Positions 7,823 through 16,148 are shown, numbered from the stretch's first letter. The stretch is 39,735 nt of DNA from Phenylobacterium aquaticum (GCF_022695515.1 NZ_JALDPT010000041.1:1-39735), one strand, 5' to 3'. The notes: generated from the letters alone by a model not told the origin. Made by a program: numbers and translations.

Positions 7823-8119
7823 TTAGGCTGAGGGTTCCGTGGCCTCGTAGAGGTGCATTTGCGGCGGCGCCGACGCCAGGGCCGTCATGCGCCGAACGAA
7901 GTCGCCGGAGGCCGGGACCGCGAAATGGGTCCGCACGGCGGCCATGTCGGCCCAGCGCTCGACAAACACCAGCTTGCCGGTGTCGGCCGCGTCGATGTGG
8001 CAGTCATGGGCGAGGCAGCCGGGTTCGCCACGGGAGCGGGCGCAATGCTCGAGACCGAGCGCGATGGCGGCGTCGAGATGGTCGGGGGCGACTTGGACAG
8101 AGCCCAGGATGATGATCAC
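7823..8119 (-). CDS. Antibiotic biosynthesis monooxygenase (ABM) domain protein, putative quinol monooxygenase
   Basis: A single ABM domain of 98 residues: it begins IIILGSVQVAP, then has the SRGEPGCLAHDCHID core, the F-V-E-R-W strand and a terminal helix ending MHLYEA. ABM proteins are small dimeric cofactor-free monooxygenases acting on quinols or polyketides; YgiN is the model. I chose GTG 8119 because AAGGG sits 6 bases upstream and the domain begins right there. A longer in-frame reading from ATG 8254 would add 45 residues with no ABM similarity. It is divergent from plsY, with a strong palindrome between them. The function is predicted only from the fold. Confidence 0.78.
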   Translation of the reverse strand: MIIILGSVQVAPDHLDAAIALGLEHCARSRGEPGCLAHDCHIDAADTGKLVFVERWADMAAVRTHFAVPASGDFVRRMTALASAPPQMHLYEATEPSA

Positions 8120-8282
8120 GTGAGACCCTTCGAGGATTCGCTGCAGGGCCAGCGGCGTAACCGGAATTGCATGAAACGACCAGCTTCGGTCGCCCAGGAC
8201 AGCAAGCCTCATATTTCCGATAATCTTCCTTAGGCGAGAAACACATAACGCCATGTCAGACCCCCAATCGGTCCGTCACGCG

Positions 8283-8301
8283 CGTCAAAGTCTGTTTGAC
8301 G
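8283..8301. promoter_or_regulatory. Perfect palindrome CGTCAAA-N5-TTTGACG, candidate operator
   Basis: Seven-base arms pair perfectly around the spacer gtctg. The right arm contains TTGACG (8296-8301), which is also the candidate -35 element of plsY, so a bound repressor would block that promoter. It lies in the 235-base divergent gap between the ABM gene and plsY. The regulator is unknown. Confidence 0.5.
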
Positions 8302-8325
8302 GCCACCGTCCTGCAGCAGTCTAAG
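8296..8325 (+). promoter_or_regulatory. Candidate sigma70-type promoter of plsY
   Basis: TTGACG at 8296-8301 and TCTAAG at 8320-8325 are separated by 18 bases, placing a start site near 8332, about 23 bases before the plsY ATG. TTGACG matches the Caulobacter housekeeping -35 well; the -10 match is partial. Confidence 0.4.
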
Positions 8326-8354
8326 ACCTGAGTTCCGCGCATGGAGTTGACCCG

Positions 8355-9038
8355 ATGGCGTACTGGATCGCGAGCCTGGCCGGATTGGCGATCGCCTATC
8401 TGCTCGGCGCCACGCCCACGGGCTATCTCGCCGGAAAGCTGCTCAAGGGCATCGACCTGCGCACCATCGGCTCTGGATCCACCGGTGCGACCAATGTCCT
8501 GCGAACCCTGGGCAAAGGCCCGGCCTTGGCGGTGTTCCTGATCGACCTGGTGAAAGGCGCGGCCGCCGTCCTGACCACCCGCTGGCTCTGGGCCTGGCTC
8601 GCGACGGCGCCGTTCGGCGCGCCGCCGGCCGGGTTCACTCCTCAGATCTTAACGTCCTGGGCCGTCTGTCTGGCGGGCCTGGCCGCTGTGATCGGCCATA
8701 GCCGGTCGATCTGGCTGAACTTCACGGGCGGCAAGTCCGCCGCTGCAGGGCTCGGCGTCTTGCTGGCCATGTCCTGGCCGGTGGGTCTGGGCGCCGCAGC
8801 CGTGGTCATCGCCACGCTCGCGGCGTTTCGGATCATGTCGCTGAGCTCGCTCCTGGGCGCGGCCAGCGCGATCGCCCTCGCCTGCGCCCTGGACGAGCCC
8901 CTTCCCTACCGGCTGCTGGTCATCGCCGGCGGCCTCTATGTGACCTGGCTGCATCGCGCCAACATCGGCCGACTGCTGACCGGGACGGAGCCGCGCCTGG
9001 GCCGGTTCAGCCCAGGCTCTGCAAACCCCCAGACCTAG
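8355..9038 (+). CDS. plsY: Glycerol-3-phosphate acyltransferase PlsY family (atypical, cyanobacterial-like)
   Basis: A multi-pass inner-membrane protein of 227 residues. PlsY transfers acyl from acyl-phosphate to glycerol-3-phosphate, the first step of phospholipid synthesis. Motif 1 is SGSTGATNVLR (residues 40-50). Motif 2 is GHSRSIWLNFTGGKSAA (114-130) instead of the usual GHxxPxFLxFKGGKG form. The C-terminus ends HRANIGRLLTGTEPRLG. The SIWL, GGKS and GTEP details remind me of cyanobacterial PlsY, so this may be a transferred or second copy; the usual alphaproteobacterial plsY lies elsewhere as far as I know. ATG 8355 has GGAG 8 bases upstream. The stop shares CTAG with the convergent carotenoid oxygenase gene. 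Confidence 0.86.
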   Translation: MAYWIASLAGLAIAYLLGATPTGYLAGKLLKGIDLRTIGSGSTGATNVLRTLGKGPALAVFLIDLVKGAAAVLTTRWLWAWLATAPFGAPPAGFTPQILTSWAVCLAGLAAVIGHSRSIWLNFTGGKSAAAGLGVLLAMSWPVGLGAAAVVIATLAAFRIMSLSSLLGAASAIALACALDEPLPYRLLVIAGGLYVTWLHRANIGRLLTGTEPRLGRFSPGSANPQT

Positions 9039-10492
9039 TCCGCCTTCATCCGGTCCGCCGCCATCCAGCAGGCGTGGAAGCCTAGCGGGATGCGGTGCGG
9101 GATCAGCACCTGGGCGACAGGGCCGTCCTCGATGCGGCGCGCGTCGAACACGTCGAGCGTCTCGCCGCGCAGCCGGTCGTTCCACTGGAAGGTGATGACA
9201 TAGCCGTGGTCTTCGGACTGCGGATTGTCGGCCGCGGCGAACCAGGGCTCGGAATAGAAGCAATGGTCCGGGTCGTCCGACCAGGCGCCGAGGCTCTCGC
9301 CGGTGTCCAGGTCGTACTTGCGGATCCCCGCCCATTGCAGGGTGCGGGTCTCGGAGTGATCGACGAAGTAGCCGTAGCGCGTGCGACGGCCGGACAGCCG
9401 GCTGTTGAAGGTCGGAAATTCGACATTCCGGTCCGGATCGAGCATCCGCTCCTCGATCTCGCCGGTCTTGACGTTCATCCGCCACACCCAGAGCCGGGCG
9501 TGCATGACCAGCTCGGCCACATCCTTGGCGGTACGGGCGGCGTCGATGTTCCCGTGAGCGTCCAGGGCCGGCATGTAGCGGCTGCCGACCATCACCACCC
9601 AGTCGCCCTCCTCCCACGCATTGGCCACGTGGTAGAGGTAGCAGGGCGAGAATTCGAACCAGCGGATCGTATCCGCCGCGCCATAGCGCGGGATCACGCC
9701 GAACCGGGCCGGGATGTCCGGATAGAACATCACCTTGTGCCGGCCGAGCTTCAACGCTTCGGGATCGTGGAACAGCGGCAGGTCGTGCAGCACCGAATAG
9801 TGCTCGGTGATCGCCATGTCGTGCGGCAGACGCGGCCCCGGCAGGTCGATCGGCACATAGTGCTTCAGCGCGCCATCGGCGCCGACCACGCCATAGTGCA
9901 TGTAGGGCGCATCGGTCCCGTAGTCGAAGAAGATCAGCTCATCGGTGATCTCGTCGACCTTGGCGTGGGCGGAGATGCGACCGCCGCTGGCCAGCACGCC
10001 GGGTGACTTGCCCAGGGTCTCCAGGCTGACCGGATCGATCTCATAGGCGTCGCCCGACATGTACCAGAGCGCCAGCACCTTGCCGGCATGGGCGACAAGG
10101 TCGGTGTTGGCGGTGTCCTTCAGCCGTTTGTCCTGGCGGCCCTTCAGGGTCTCGCGGATGCCGTGGAACAGCCCCTCACCGGCCTGGTCCTCTTCCTTCC
10201 AACCATCGGTCCGCACCCAGCGGTTCCGATAGGTCAGCTTGCCGTGGTCGAACTGGGCGGCGTGGACCATGCCGTCCCCGTCAAAGGGGTGATAGCGGCC
10301 AGTGGGCGCGAACCTCGTATTGGGCCCGGCCCGCAGATAGACCCCGTTAAGGTCGGCCGGAATGGCGCCCTTGAGCAGCGGGAGATCGGTGAGCGTCACC
10401 TCCTTCCGGGTCGGTCCATAGATGCCCATCAGGGTCGGGCCATAGTCCTCGCCGAAGGGCGCCAGGTCGTCAGGGGGCACGTGGGTGTTCAC
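9035..10492 (-). CDS. Carotenoid / lignostilbene cleavage oxygenase family protein
   Basis: A 485-residue seven-bladed propeller dioxygenase. The four iron-binding histidines are visible: His176 (SAHAK), His224 (LPHDM), His288 (LYHVANAWEEGD) and His473 (FHACW). The N-terminal Y-L-R-A-G-P-N and HPFDGDGMVH motifs are typical of the family. These enzymes split a conjugated C=C bond in carotenoids or in stilbenes such as lignostilbene; sequence alone does not say which. ATG 10492 follows GGGGATC on the minus strand. No carotenoid synthesis genes are in the window, so a role in lignin-derived stilbene or apocarotenoid breakdown is equally possible. Confidence 0.92.
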   Translation of the reverse strand: MNTHVPPDDLAPFGEDYGPTLMGIYGPTRKEVTLTDLPLLKGAIPADLNGVYLRAGPNTRFAPTGRYHPFDGDGMVHAAQFDHGKLTYRNRWVRTDGWKEEDQAGEGLFHGIRETLKGRQDKRLKDTANTDLVAHAGKVLALWYMSGDAYEIDPVSLETLGKSPGVLASGGRISAHAKVDEITDELIFFDYGTDAPYMHYGVVGADGALKHYVPIDLPGPRLPHDMAITEHYSVLHDLPLFHDPEALKLGRHKVMFYPDIPARFGVIPRYGAADTIRWFEFSPCYLYHVANAWEEGDWVVMVGSRYMPALDAHGNIDAARTAKDVAELVMHARLWVWRMNVKTGEIEERMLDPDRNVEFPTFNSRLSGRRTRYGYFVDHSETRTLQWAGIRKYDLDTGESLGAWSDDPDHCFYSEPWFAAADNPQSEDHGYVITFQWNDRLRGETLDVFDARRIEDGPVAQVLIPHRIPLGFHACWMAADRMKAD

Positions 10493-10810
10493 GGGGATCT
10501 CCTCGCCAAATCCGCTTTGTGACTTTTATAACGAGACTAACTTGGCGGAAATTGAGCTGGATCAAACGGCGCTGCGGCCAACCCAATTGGCGGCACGGGA
10601 TCTGATGAGGATCGTCAAGGGGCGGGCGCGGGCTGGATTTTGCGTCCCCAGGAACCTGCCTTGCCCATTCAAAATACCCAAAAGATAAATAAATTCAATA
10701 GTTGTTCTTTCGGGCCCGCATCGTCATTTCGCGAAAGTTCAGATCCCTCAGGTCTTCCCCTCCCCCCAGCCTAGCGGGGCGCGTCGTCGCGCGCCGCCGA
10801 AGGAGTCCGC
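10493..10810. promoter_or_regulatory. Intergenic region between divergent carotenoid oxygenase and methyltransferase genes
   Basis: 318 bases with no convincing gene; the short open frame at 10485-10688 has no coding character. An AT-rich patch at about 10664-10705 stands out from the GC-rich surroundings. On the minus strand TTGAAT (10698-10693) and TATTTT (10676-10671) are 16 bases apart. On the plus strand TTGCCC (10661-10666) and GATAAA (10684-10689) are 17 apart. These are candidate overlapping divergent promoters. AAGGAG at 10800-10805 is the ribosome-binding site of the methyltransferase. Confidence 0.4.
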
Positions 10811-11656
10811 ATGCTTGAACGCCAACCCAGCCGGACCGCGCTCGGCGCCGCCGGATATCGCGCCGCCCATCAGGTCCTCGAGGACGGCGCGGTGTTCCGC
10901 GACCCCTTCGCCCGCGCCATGCTGGGCTCGGCGGCGGACGCGATCATCGCCGGATTGTCCGGCGATCCCGGCCAGACTCCGATCCGGCTGTTCATGGCCG
11001 CGCGCAGCCGCTTCGCCGAAGACCACCTCGCCGCGGCGGTGGCGCGGGGCGTGCGCCAGGCCGTGGTGCTGGGCGCGGGCCTTGACACCCTTGCCCTGCG
11101 CAATCCTCACACCGACCTTGGCCTTAAGGTATTCGAGGTCGACCATCCGGAAACCCAGGCCTGGAAGCGGCGGCGGCAGGCGGAGACCGGCCTGCCCCTC
11201 CCCGCCGCCCTGACCTTCGTCGCCGTGGACTTCGAGCGCGAGAACCTGAGCCAGGGCCTGGCGGCGGCCGGCTTCGTCGTCGACCAGCCTGCGGTCTTCA
11301 TCTGGCTGGGTGTCGTGCCCTATCTCGGCCGGGCGGCGATCACCGCGACCCTGGGGGAGATCGCCCGCGCCCCCGGGGCCGAGGTGGTGCTCGATTACAG
11401 CGAGCCGCTGGAGAACTATCCGCCGGACCTGCGCGCCGAGATGCAGGTAGTGGCGGACTGGGCTGCGACCATGGGCGAACCCTGGCTCAGCCACTTCGCC
11501 CCCGTCGAGATGTCCCGGCTGCTGGACGCTCACGGCCTGTCGGAACAGGAAGACCTCGACATGGAAGGCATCGGCGTCCGCTATCTCGGCGCGCCCCAGG
11601 CCGCCGCGCCCAAGGCGCCCAGTCCGCATGTGATCTGGGCCCGCCGCACTGGCTGA
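10811..11656 (+). CDS. Class I SAM-dependent methyltransferase, leucine carboxyl methyltransferase (LCM/Ppm1) family
   Basis: 281 residues. Family features are an N-terminal S-R-T-A segment, AARSRFAED, the SAM-binding VVLGAGLDTLALR (residues 85-97), EVDHPETQAWKRRR, VAVDFE and FIWLGVVPYL. Proteins of this type are abundant in actinobacteria and alphaproteobacteria and methylate carboxyl or hydroxyl groups of mostly unknown small molecules; the eukaryotic relatives methylate phosphatase 2A. The start is ATG 10811 with a strong AAGGAG 5 bases before it. It converges on the frameshifted hydrolase with an 8-base gap. The substrate cannot be inferred. Confidence 0.88.
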   Translation: MLERQPSRTALGAAGYRAAHQVLEDGAVFRDPFARAMLGSAADAIIAGLSGDPGQTPIRLFMAARSRFAEDHLAAAVARGVRQAVVLGAGLDTLALRNPHTDLGLKVFEVDHPETQAWKRRRQAETGLPLPAALTFVAVDFERENLSQGLAAAGFVVDQPAVFIWLGVVPYLGRAAITATLGEIARAPGAEVVLDYSEPLENYPPDLRAEMQVVADWAATMGEPWLSHFAPVEMSRLLDAHGLSEQEDLDMEGIGVRYLGAPQAAAPKAPSPHVIWARRTG

Positions 11657-11664
11657 GCCCGGGC

Positions 11665-12520
11665 CTACTGGTCCAGGAACCCGAGCATGGCCGCATTGAA
11701 GCCGGCCGGGTCCTGGACCGGGGCGAAGTGGCTTACCCCCGACAGGATGACCAGCGGCGCCGGGGATGGTGCGCGCCAGATAGTCGGTATGGGCCCGCGA
11801 GATGAACTCCTCATGGTCGCCGTCGACGATATCGATACGCGGGCCGCGGATCGCGGCGAGGTCCTTGGGCGAATAGTTCGGCTGGCTGGACTGCATGGCG
11901 AACACCGCCTTGGAGAAGGCTGGATAGTCGCCCGGGGTCTTGGAGAGCCTGGCATAGTCCGCCGCCAGCCGGGCCTCGACCTTGCCGAGAATTCCCGCAT
12001 AGAATCCTGAAAGATTGAAGGCTTTCAGGTCCATGTTCGCGCCGAACGCAAATACGCTCTCGACCCGGTCCGGATGCTTCATGGCCATGATCAGGCCGAT
12101 GATCGCCCCGTCGCTCCACCCCACCACCTGGGCCTTGTCGAGGCTGAGCGCGTCCATCACCGCGATGACATCGCCCTCCATCTGCTCATAGCCGAGCGGG
12201 CGGGCGTCCCGCGTGCTGCGGCCATGGCCGCGGCTGTCGATGAGGATCACCCGATGGTGGTCGGCGATCAGGGCCGGCGCTTGGTCGCCCCAGAGATCGC
12301 TGCTGGCGTCGCCGGCGTGCAGCAGGATGACCGGCGGCCCGGCGCCATAGGTCGCAAACCAGATCTGCGCCCCGTCGTGAGTGACCCGGCCTTCCAGGTC
12401 AGGCGCCGGCAGGGCCGCAGGAGCGGGGAGACTTTCCCAGGGGCTCGCGACCGCCTCGGTCCGGGCGACGGCGGGCGTGGCCAGCAGAATGGCCCATGCG
12501 AACACCCACAACCGCTTCAT
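11665..12520 (-). pseudogene. Secreted alpha/beta hydrolase, interrupted by a frameshift
   Basis: Begins with ATG 12520 (GGAGG 7 bases upstream) and a signal peptide (MKRLWVFAWAILLATPAVA). An alpha/beta-hydrolase fold follows, with HAGDASSDLW at the oxyanion site, the IDSRGHGRS strand and the nucleophile motif GWSDG. The first frame stays coherent to about LARTIPGA near 11760. The proper C-terminus (LVILSGVSHFAP, with the catalytic His, through GFLDQ) continues in the next frame to TAG at 11665-11667. The 856-base span is one base over a multiple of three, so one base is extra or two are missing, within the GC-rich run at about 11752-11766. It may be a true pseudogene or a sequencing error. 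Without the repair the frame runs on antisense into the methyltransferase gene. Confidence 0.8.
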
Positions 12521-12663
12521 AGGCTTGCCTCCGGCGCGCCCACCACTGTGCCGGCGCCGCACGCGGGCGACAAGACACGGGATCGGGAGGCTTGATCCAT
12601 GTCCGGTCGCACGCGCCTCCGGCCGTGTAGGATCATCGTCGACACCCTGGGGAGGGACGGGCC

Positions 12664-14079
12664 ATGCGGCCTCTGGAAGTCCTGGTCATCCTGTTGATCG
12701 GCGCGGTCCTGGCCGCGCCGTGGCTCCCCTGGACCGCAGTGCGACGCGCCCTGCGCCCCTTGCCCCTTCTCCTGCTGCTCGCGGCGATCGCCCAGATCCT
12801 GATCGAGGGCGCGCGCTGGCAGATGGCGCCGGCCTACGCCCTGGTCCTGGCCGTGATCCTCCTGCCGCTCGCGGCCGGCGAGGGCCGGGGCGACAGATCC
12901 CCTGGCGCCCTGGCGCTGGGCGCAGCCGCCCTGGTGCTCGCCGTGGTCCTCCCCCTCGCCTTCCCGGTCTTCGACCTGCCCCGCCCGGACGGCCCCTATG
13001 GGATCGGCACGGTCACCTATGACTGGACGGATCCGAACCGACGCGAACTCTTCACCGCCGCGCCCGGCGACCATCGCGAACTCATGGTCCAGGTCTGGTA
13101 TCCCGCCGCGCCAAACCCGCGGGCGGCCCGCGCCCCCTATATCGCCGACGGCATGGCGCTCGCCCCCCTGGCGCGCCTGCTGCACATGCCGGGCTTCGTC
13201 TTCCAGCACTTGAAATACGTCCGCACCAACGCCATGCCCGGCGCGCCCATGGCCCGCGGCGGACGCTTCCCGTTGCTGATCTTCTCCCACGGCCGCGGCG
13301 GGTTTCGGCAGCACAACAGCCTGGAGATCGAATCGCTGGTGTCCCACGGCTATGTGGTCGCCGCGATGGACCACACCTATGCCGGCGCCGGCGTTGACTT
13401 CCCCGACGGGCGTCGCATCGCCATGGCCGAGGGCATGAAGGTCCGCGGCGTGCTCAACCGCTACCTGCCCTATCTGGCCCAGGACGTCAGCTTCACCCTC
13501 GACCGTCTGACCGCCATGGACCGGTCCGACTCGCAGGGCGTGCTCACCGGGCGTCTCGACCTCGACCATGTAGGCATGTTCGGTCTGTCGATGGGCGGGG
13601 CGATCACAGCCGAAGCCTGCCTGCGCGATCCCCGCCTGCGGGCCTGTCTGCCGATGGACGTCTTCATGCCCCCCGATGTGGTGCGCTCAGGCCTGGCCCA
13701 GCCGACCCTCTGGATCAGCCGCGACGCCGCCACCATGGCCCTGGAGGGCTGGGCGCGGCAGGACATCGACGAGACCCAAACCACCATGCGCACCGCCTAT
13801 GCGGCCGCCCGCGGCGACGCCTATCTGGTCCTGATCCCCGGCATGTTTCACCAGAACCTGTCGGATTTTCCCTATCTGGTCGTCTCGCCCATTGACCGCT
13901 GGATAGGCCTCGACGGTCCGATCGACGCGCGGCGGGTCCATCAGATCGAGACCCGCTACAGCCTCGCCTTCTTCGACCGTTACCTGAGGGGCCTCGGTTC
14001 CCCCTTGCTCGACGCGCCGTCTCCTCAATTTCCCGAGGTTCAGTTCCAGCGCAGAACCGGCGCGGTCGAAACGCGATAG
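12664..14079 (+). CDS. Membrane-anchored alpha/beta hydrolase, platelet-activating-factor acetylhydrolase-like
   Basis: 471 residues. The first 100 form about four hydrophobic helices (roughly 4-20, 32-50, 55-73, 80-103). The catalytic part follows: MVQVWYPAAP (a signature strand of PAF-AH-like and dienelactone-hydrolase proteins), IFSHGRGG, and the nucleophile motif GLSMGG with Ser309. The likely acid is in LPMDVFMP and the His in MFHQNL. PAF-AH-type enzymes release short or oxidised acyl chains from phospholipids or act on other esters. The membrane anchor suggests work at the inner-membrane surface. ATG 12664 has GGAGG about 10 bases upstream. It is divergent from the frameshifted hydrolase, with 143 bases between. 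The substrate is unknown. Confidence 0.8.
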   Translation: MRPLEVLVILLIGAVLAAPWLPWTAVRRALRPLPLLLLLAAIAQILIEGARWQMAPAYALVLAVILLPLAAGEGRGDRSPGALALGAAALVLAVVLPLAFPVFDLPRPDGPYGIGTVTYDWTDPNRRELFTAAPGDHRELMVQVWYPAAPNPRAARAPYIADGMALAPLARLLHMPGFVFQHLKYVRTNAMPGAPMARGGRFPLLIFSHGRGGFRQHNSLEIESLVSHGYVVAAMDHTYAGAGVDFPDGRRIAMAEGMKVRGVLNRYLPYLAQDVSFTLDRLTAMDRSDSQGVLTGRLDLDHVGMFGLSMGGAITAEACLRDPRLRACLPMDVFMPPDVVRSGLAQPTLWISRDAATMALEGWARQDIDETQTTMRTAYAAARGDAYLVLIPGMFHQNLSDFPYLVVSPIDRWIGLDGPIDARRVHQIETRYSLAFFDRYLRGLGSPLLDAPSPQFPEVQFQRRTGAVETR

Positions 14080-14140
14080 CCCGCGAACCGCCACAATCTG
14101 GCGCGAGCCTTTCACTCTGTCATGATCGGGAGGAGCCCCC

Positions 14141-14629
14141 ATGCGCCTGTTGCTGACCACGACCCTCGCCGCCGCCAGCCTGGCGGGCGCGGCCTTCGCG
14201 GCCCCCGCCTCTGTCACCGTCAAGATCTCGCCTCAACTCCAGCAGGACGCGGCCAGGACCTATGGGACCGCCGAGGTCCAGCGCCTGGCTGACGACCTTA
14301 AGCGCGACGTGATGCGGCGGCTGACGGATACCGGCGTCCTCAGTGGCGCAGAGATTGAACTGACCCTGGTCGACGCCAAGCCGAACCGGCCGACCTTCCA
14401 GCAGATGCGCGACAAGCCCGGCCTGTCCTATCAGAGCCATGGGGTCGGCGGGGCGCGAGTCGAGGGCAAGGCGATCTCGGTCGACGGCACGATCACCCCG
14501 ATCGCCTACCAGTGGTACGAAACCGACATCCGTAACACCTGGTATCAATCCACCTGGGGTGACGCCAATACGGCCTTTGAACGTCTCGCGAGCCGCCTGG
14601 CGCAAGGCGAAACCTACGCCAGCCGCTAA
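14141..14629 (+). CDS. Secreted or periplasmic protein of unknown function
   Basis: 162 residues that I do not assign to a family. The first 20 form a clear Sec signal peptide (MRLLLTTTLAAASLAGAAFA) with cleavage after AFA. The mature part has a strand-helix start (SVTVKISPQL), a helix with ADDLKRDVMRRL, then IELTLVDAKPNRPT and a C-terminal part rich in Tyr and Trp (YQWYETDIRNTWYQSTWGDA). A strong GGAGGAG precedes ATG 14141. It stands 61 bases after the PAF-AH-like hydrolase on the same strand, so co-transcription is possible. The signal peptide and ribosome-binding site make it a real gene. Confidence 0.75.
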   Translation: MRLLLTTTLAAASLAGAAFAAPASVTVKISPQLQQDAARTYGTAEVQRLADDLKRDVMRRLTDTGVLSGAEIELTLVDAKPNRPTFQQMRDKPGLSYQSHGVGGARVEGKAISVDGTITPIAYQWYETDIRNTWYQSTWGDANTAFERLASRLAQGETYASR

Positions 14630-14709
14630 GCCCCCTTGCCTCCTTCCGCTGCGCGAGGTCTGATCCTGCCGCGCGTCGGCGGCGTATTCGACCGGCCGCA
14701 GGGAGCGAA

Positions 14710-16146
14710 ATGGAAATGGCTGGCGAGCCGCAGAGGCGATCGAACTGGACCTTGGCGGCCTATGCCGCCCCCTGCCTGCCTCTGGCGGGCCTCGGCCTGC
14801 CCCTGGTGGTCTACCTGCCGGAGTTCTACGCCAGCGAACTGGGCCTGAGCCTAGCCCAGGTCGGCTTCGCCTTCATGATGGTCCGCTTCCTGGACATGGC
14901 CTTCGACCCCTTCATTGGCGGGGTCATGGACCGCACCCGCACACGGTTCGGTCGCTTCCGGCCCTGGTTCGCCATCTCCGCCCCGATCCTGATGATCGCC
15001 ACCGCCATGCTGTTCATGGCCAAGCCCGGGGTCACCACGCTCTATCTCTGGACTTGGCTGCTCGTGCTCTATGCGGGCGTGTCGATCTCCAGCCTGGCGC
15101 AGCTGGCCTGGGGCGCCGCCCTCTCGCCGGAATATGACCAGCGCTCGCGCATCTATGCCTGGTGGCAGGGCGCGAACGTCGTCGGCATGATCCTGGTTCT
15201 CACCCTGCCCGCGTTGCTGCCGATGATTGGCGTCAAAGGACATGCCGCCGCGGTCGGGGCGATGGGATGGTTCGTGGTCGCGCTCCTGCCCCTGGCGGTC
15301 GGCCTGGCGATCTGGAAGGTGCCGGAGCCCCTGGTCGTCAAGAAAGCCGCACGTTCGGGCTTCGCCGAATATTTCAAGCTGCTGCGTCGCCCGACCGTCG
15401 CCCGCCTGCTGATCGTCGACTTCCTGGTCGGCACCGGCCCCGCCATCACCGGCGCCCTGTTCTTCTTCTTCTTCGTGCGGGTGAAGGAGTTCGACAAGGC
15501 GACCGCCAGCCTCTTGCTGCTCACCTATTTCATCGGCGGCCTGATCGGCGCCCCGATCTGGACCCGCCTGGCCTACAAGATCGGCAAGCATCGCGGCCTC
15601 GCCGTCTCGGGCCTGTTCTACGCCGCCGTCACCTTGGGCACCTACATCATGCCGGCCGGCAACCTGCCGGTGGCTGTCGTGATGATGTTCCTGGCCGGCC
15701 TGCCCTATTCCGCCGGCGCCTTCCTGCTGCGCGCCATGATGGCCGACGTCAGCGACGAGGTGCGGCTGGAGACCAAGATCGACCGCACGGGCCTGCTCTA
15801 TGCGCTCCTGTCCGGCACGGTGAAGATCGGCTCGGCCTCGGCCGTGGGCATCACCTTCCCTGTGCTGGCCATGATGGGCTTCGACGCCCACGCCAAGGCC
15901 GGGACCAGTGGTCTAGCCGGCCTGCAGGCCATGTTCACCCTGGTTCCCGCCGGCCTGGCCCTGGCCGCCAGCGCGATCATCGCCGGCTACAAGCTGACCT
16001 CCGAGAAACACTCCGAGATCCGCGCCGGCCTGGACGCCCATGACAAGGCCGAGGCCGCCCACGACCTGGCCGAAGCCGCGCCGGAAATGGCGGCGGAGCC
16101 CAAGTTCGTCGAGGAGATCCACCCCGTCGCCCGCCCGGCGGAGTGA
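14710..16146 (+). CDS. MFS transporter, glycoside-pentoside-hexuronide:cation symporter (GPH/MelB) family
   Basis: A 12-helix inner-membrane transporter of 478 residues. The first motif RFLDMAFDPFIGGVMDRTRTRFGRFRPW carries Asp62 and Asp66, matching the cation-site aspartates of MelB (Asp55 and Asp59), and has the G-R-F-R-P-W loop of this family. Members import sugars or glycosides with Na+ or H+. The substrate is unknown, and no sugar-catabolism genes are next to it. The C-terminal 40 residues form a charged Ala/Glu-rich tail. Its TGA overlaps an upstream GTG and lies 2 bases before the mazG ATG, so the two may be co-transcribed although functionally unrelated. Confidence 0.87.
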   Translation: MEMAGEPQRRSNWTLAAYAAPCLPLAGLGLPLVVYLPEFYASELGLSLAQVGFAFMMVRFLDMAFDPFIGGVMDRTRTRFGRFRPWFAISAPILMIATAMLFMAKPGVTTLYLWTWLLVLYAGVSISSLAQLAWGAALSPEYDQRSRIYAWWQGANVVGMILVLTLPALLPMIGVKGHAAAVGAMGWFVVALLPLAVGLAIWKVPEPLVVKKAARSGFAEYFKLLRRPTVARLLIVDFLVGTGPAITGALFFFFFVRVKEFDKATASLLLLTYFIGGLIGAPIWTRLAYKIGKHRGLAVSGLFYAAVTLGTYIMPAGNLPVAVVMMFLAGLPYSAGAFLLRAMMADVSDEVRLETKIDRTGLLYALLSGTVKIGSASAVGITFPVLAMMGFDAHAKAGTSGLAGLQAMFTLVPAGLALAASAIIAGYKLTSEKHSEIRAGLDAHDKAEAAHDLAEAAPEMAAEPKFVEEIHPVARPAE

Positions 16147-16148
16147 TC

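Noticed and set aside
7797..7860. tRNA-like text (ggcggaatggccgagc ... ggctgagggttcc) resembling the 5' part of a serine or leucine tRNA
   Set aside because: The 5' piece does not pair with a matching acceptor stem downstream, no anticodon arm forms, and the region runs into the ABM gene end at 7823.
8120..8254. N-terminal extension of the ABM protein from ATG 8254
   Set aside because: No similarity to the ABM domain, and GTG 8119 has a well-placed AAGGG.
10485..10688. 67-residue plus-strand open frame between divergent genes
   Set aside because: Poor coding character, no ribosome-binding site, and it overlaps the carotenoid oxygenase start and candidate promoters.
10748..12562. Long minus-strand open frame of 604 residues
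   Set aside because: Only its first part (to about 11760) is a hydrolase. The rest is antisense to the methyltransferase gene and arises from the frame break.
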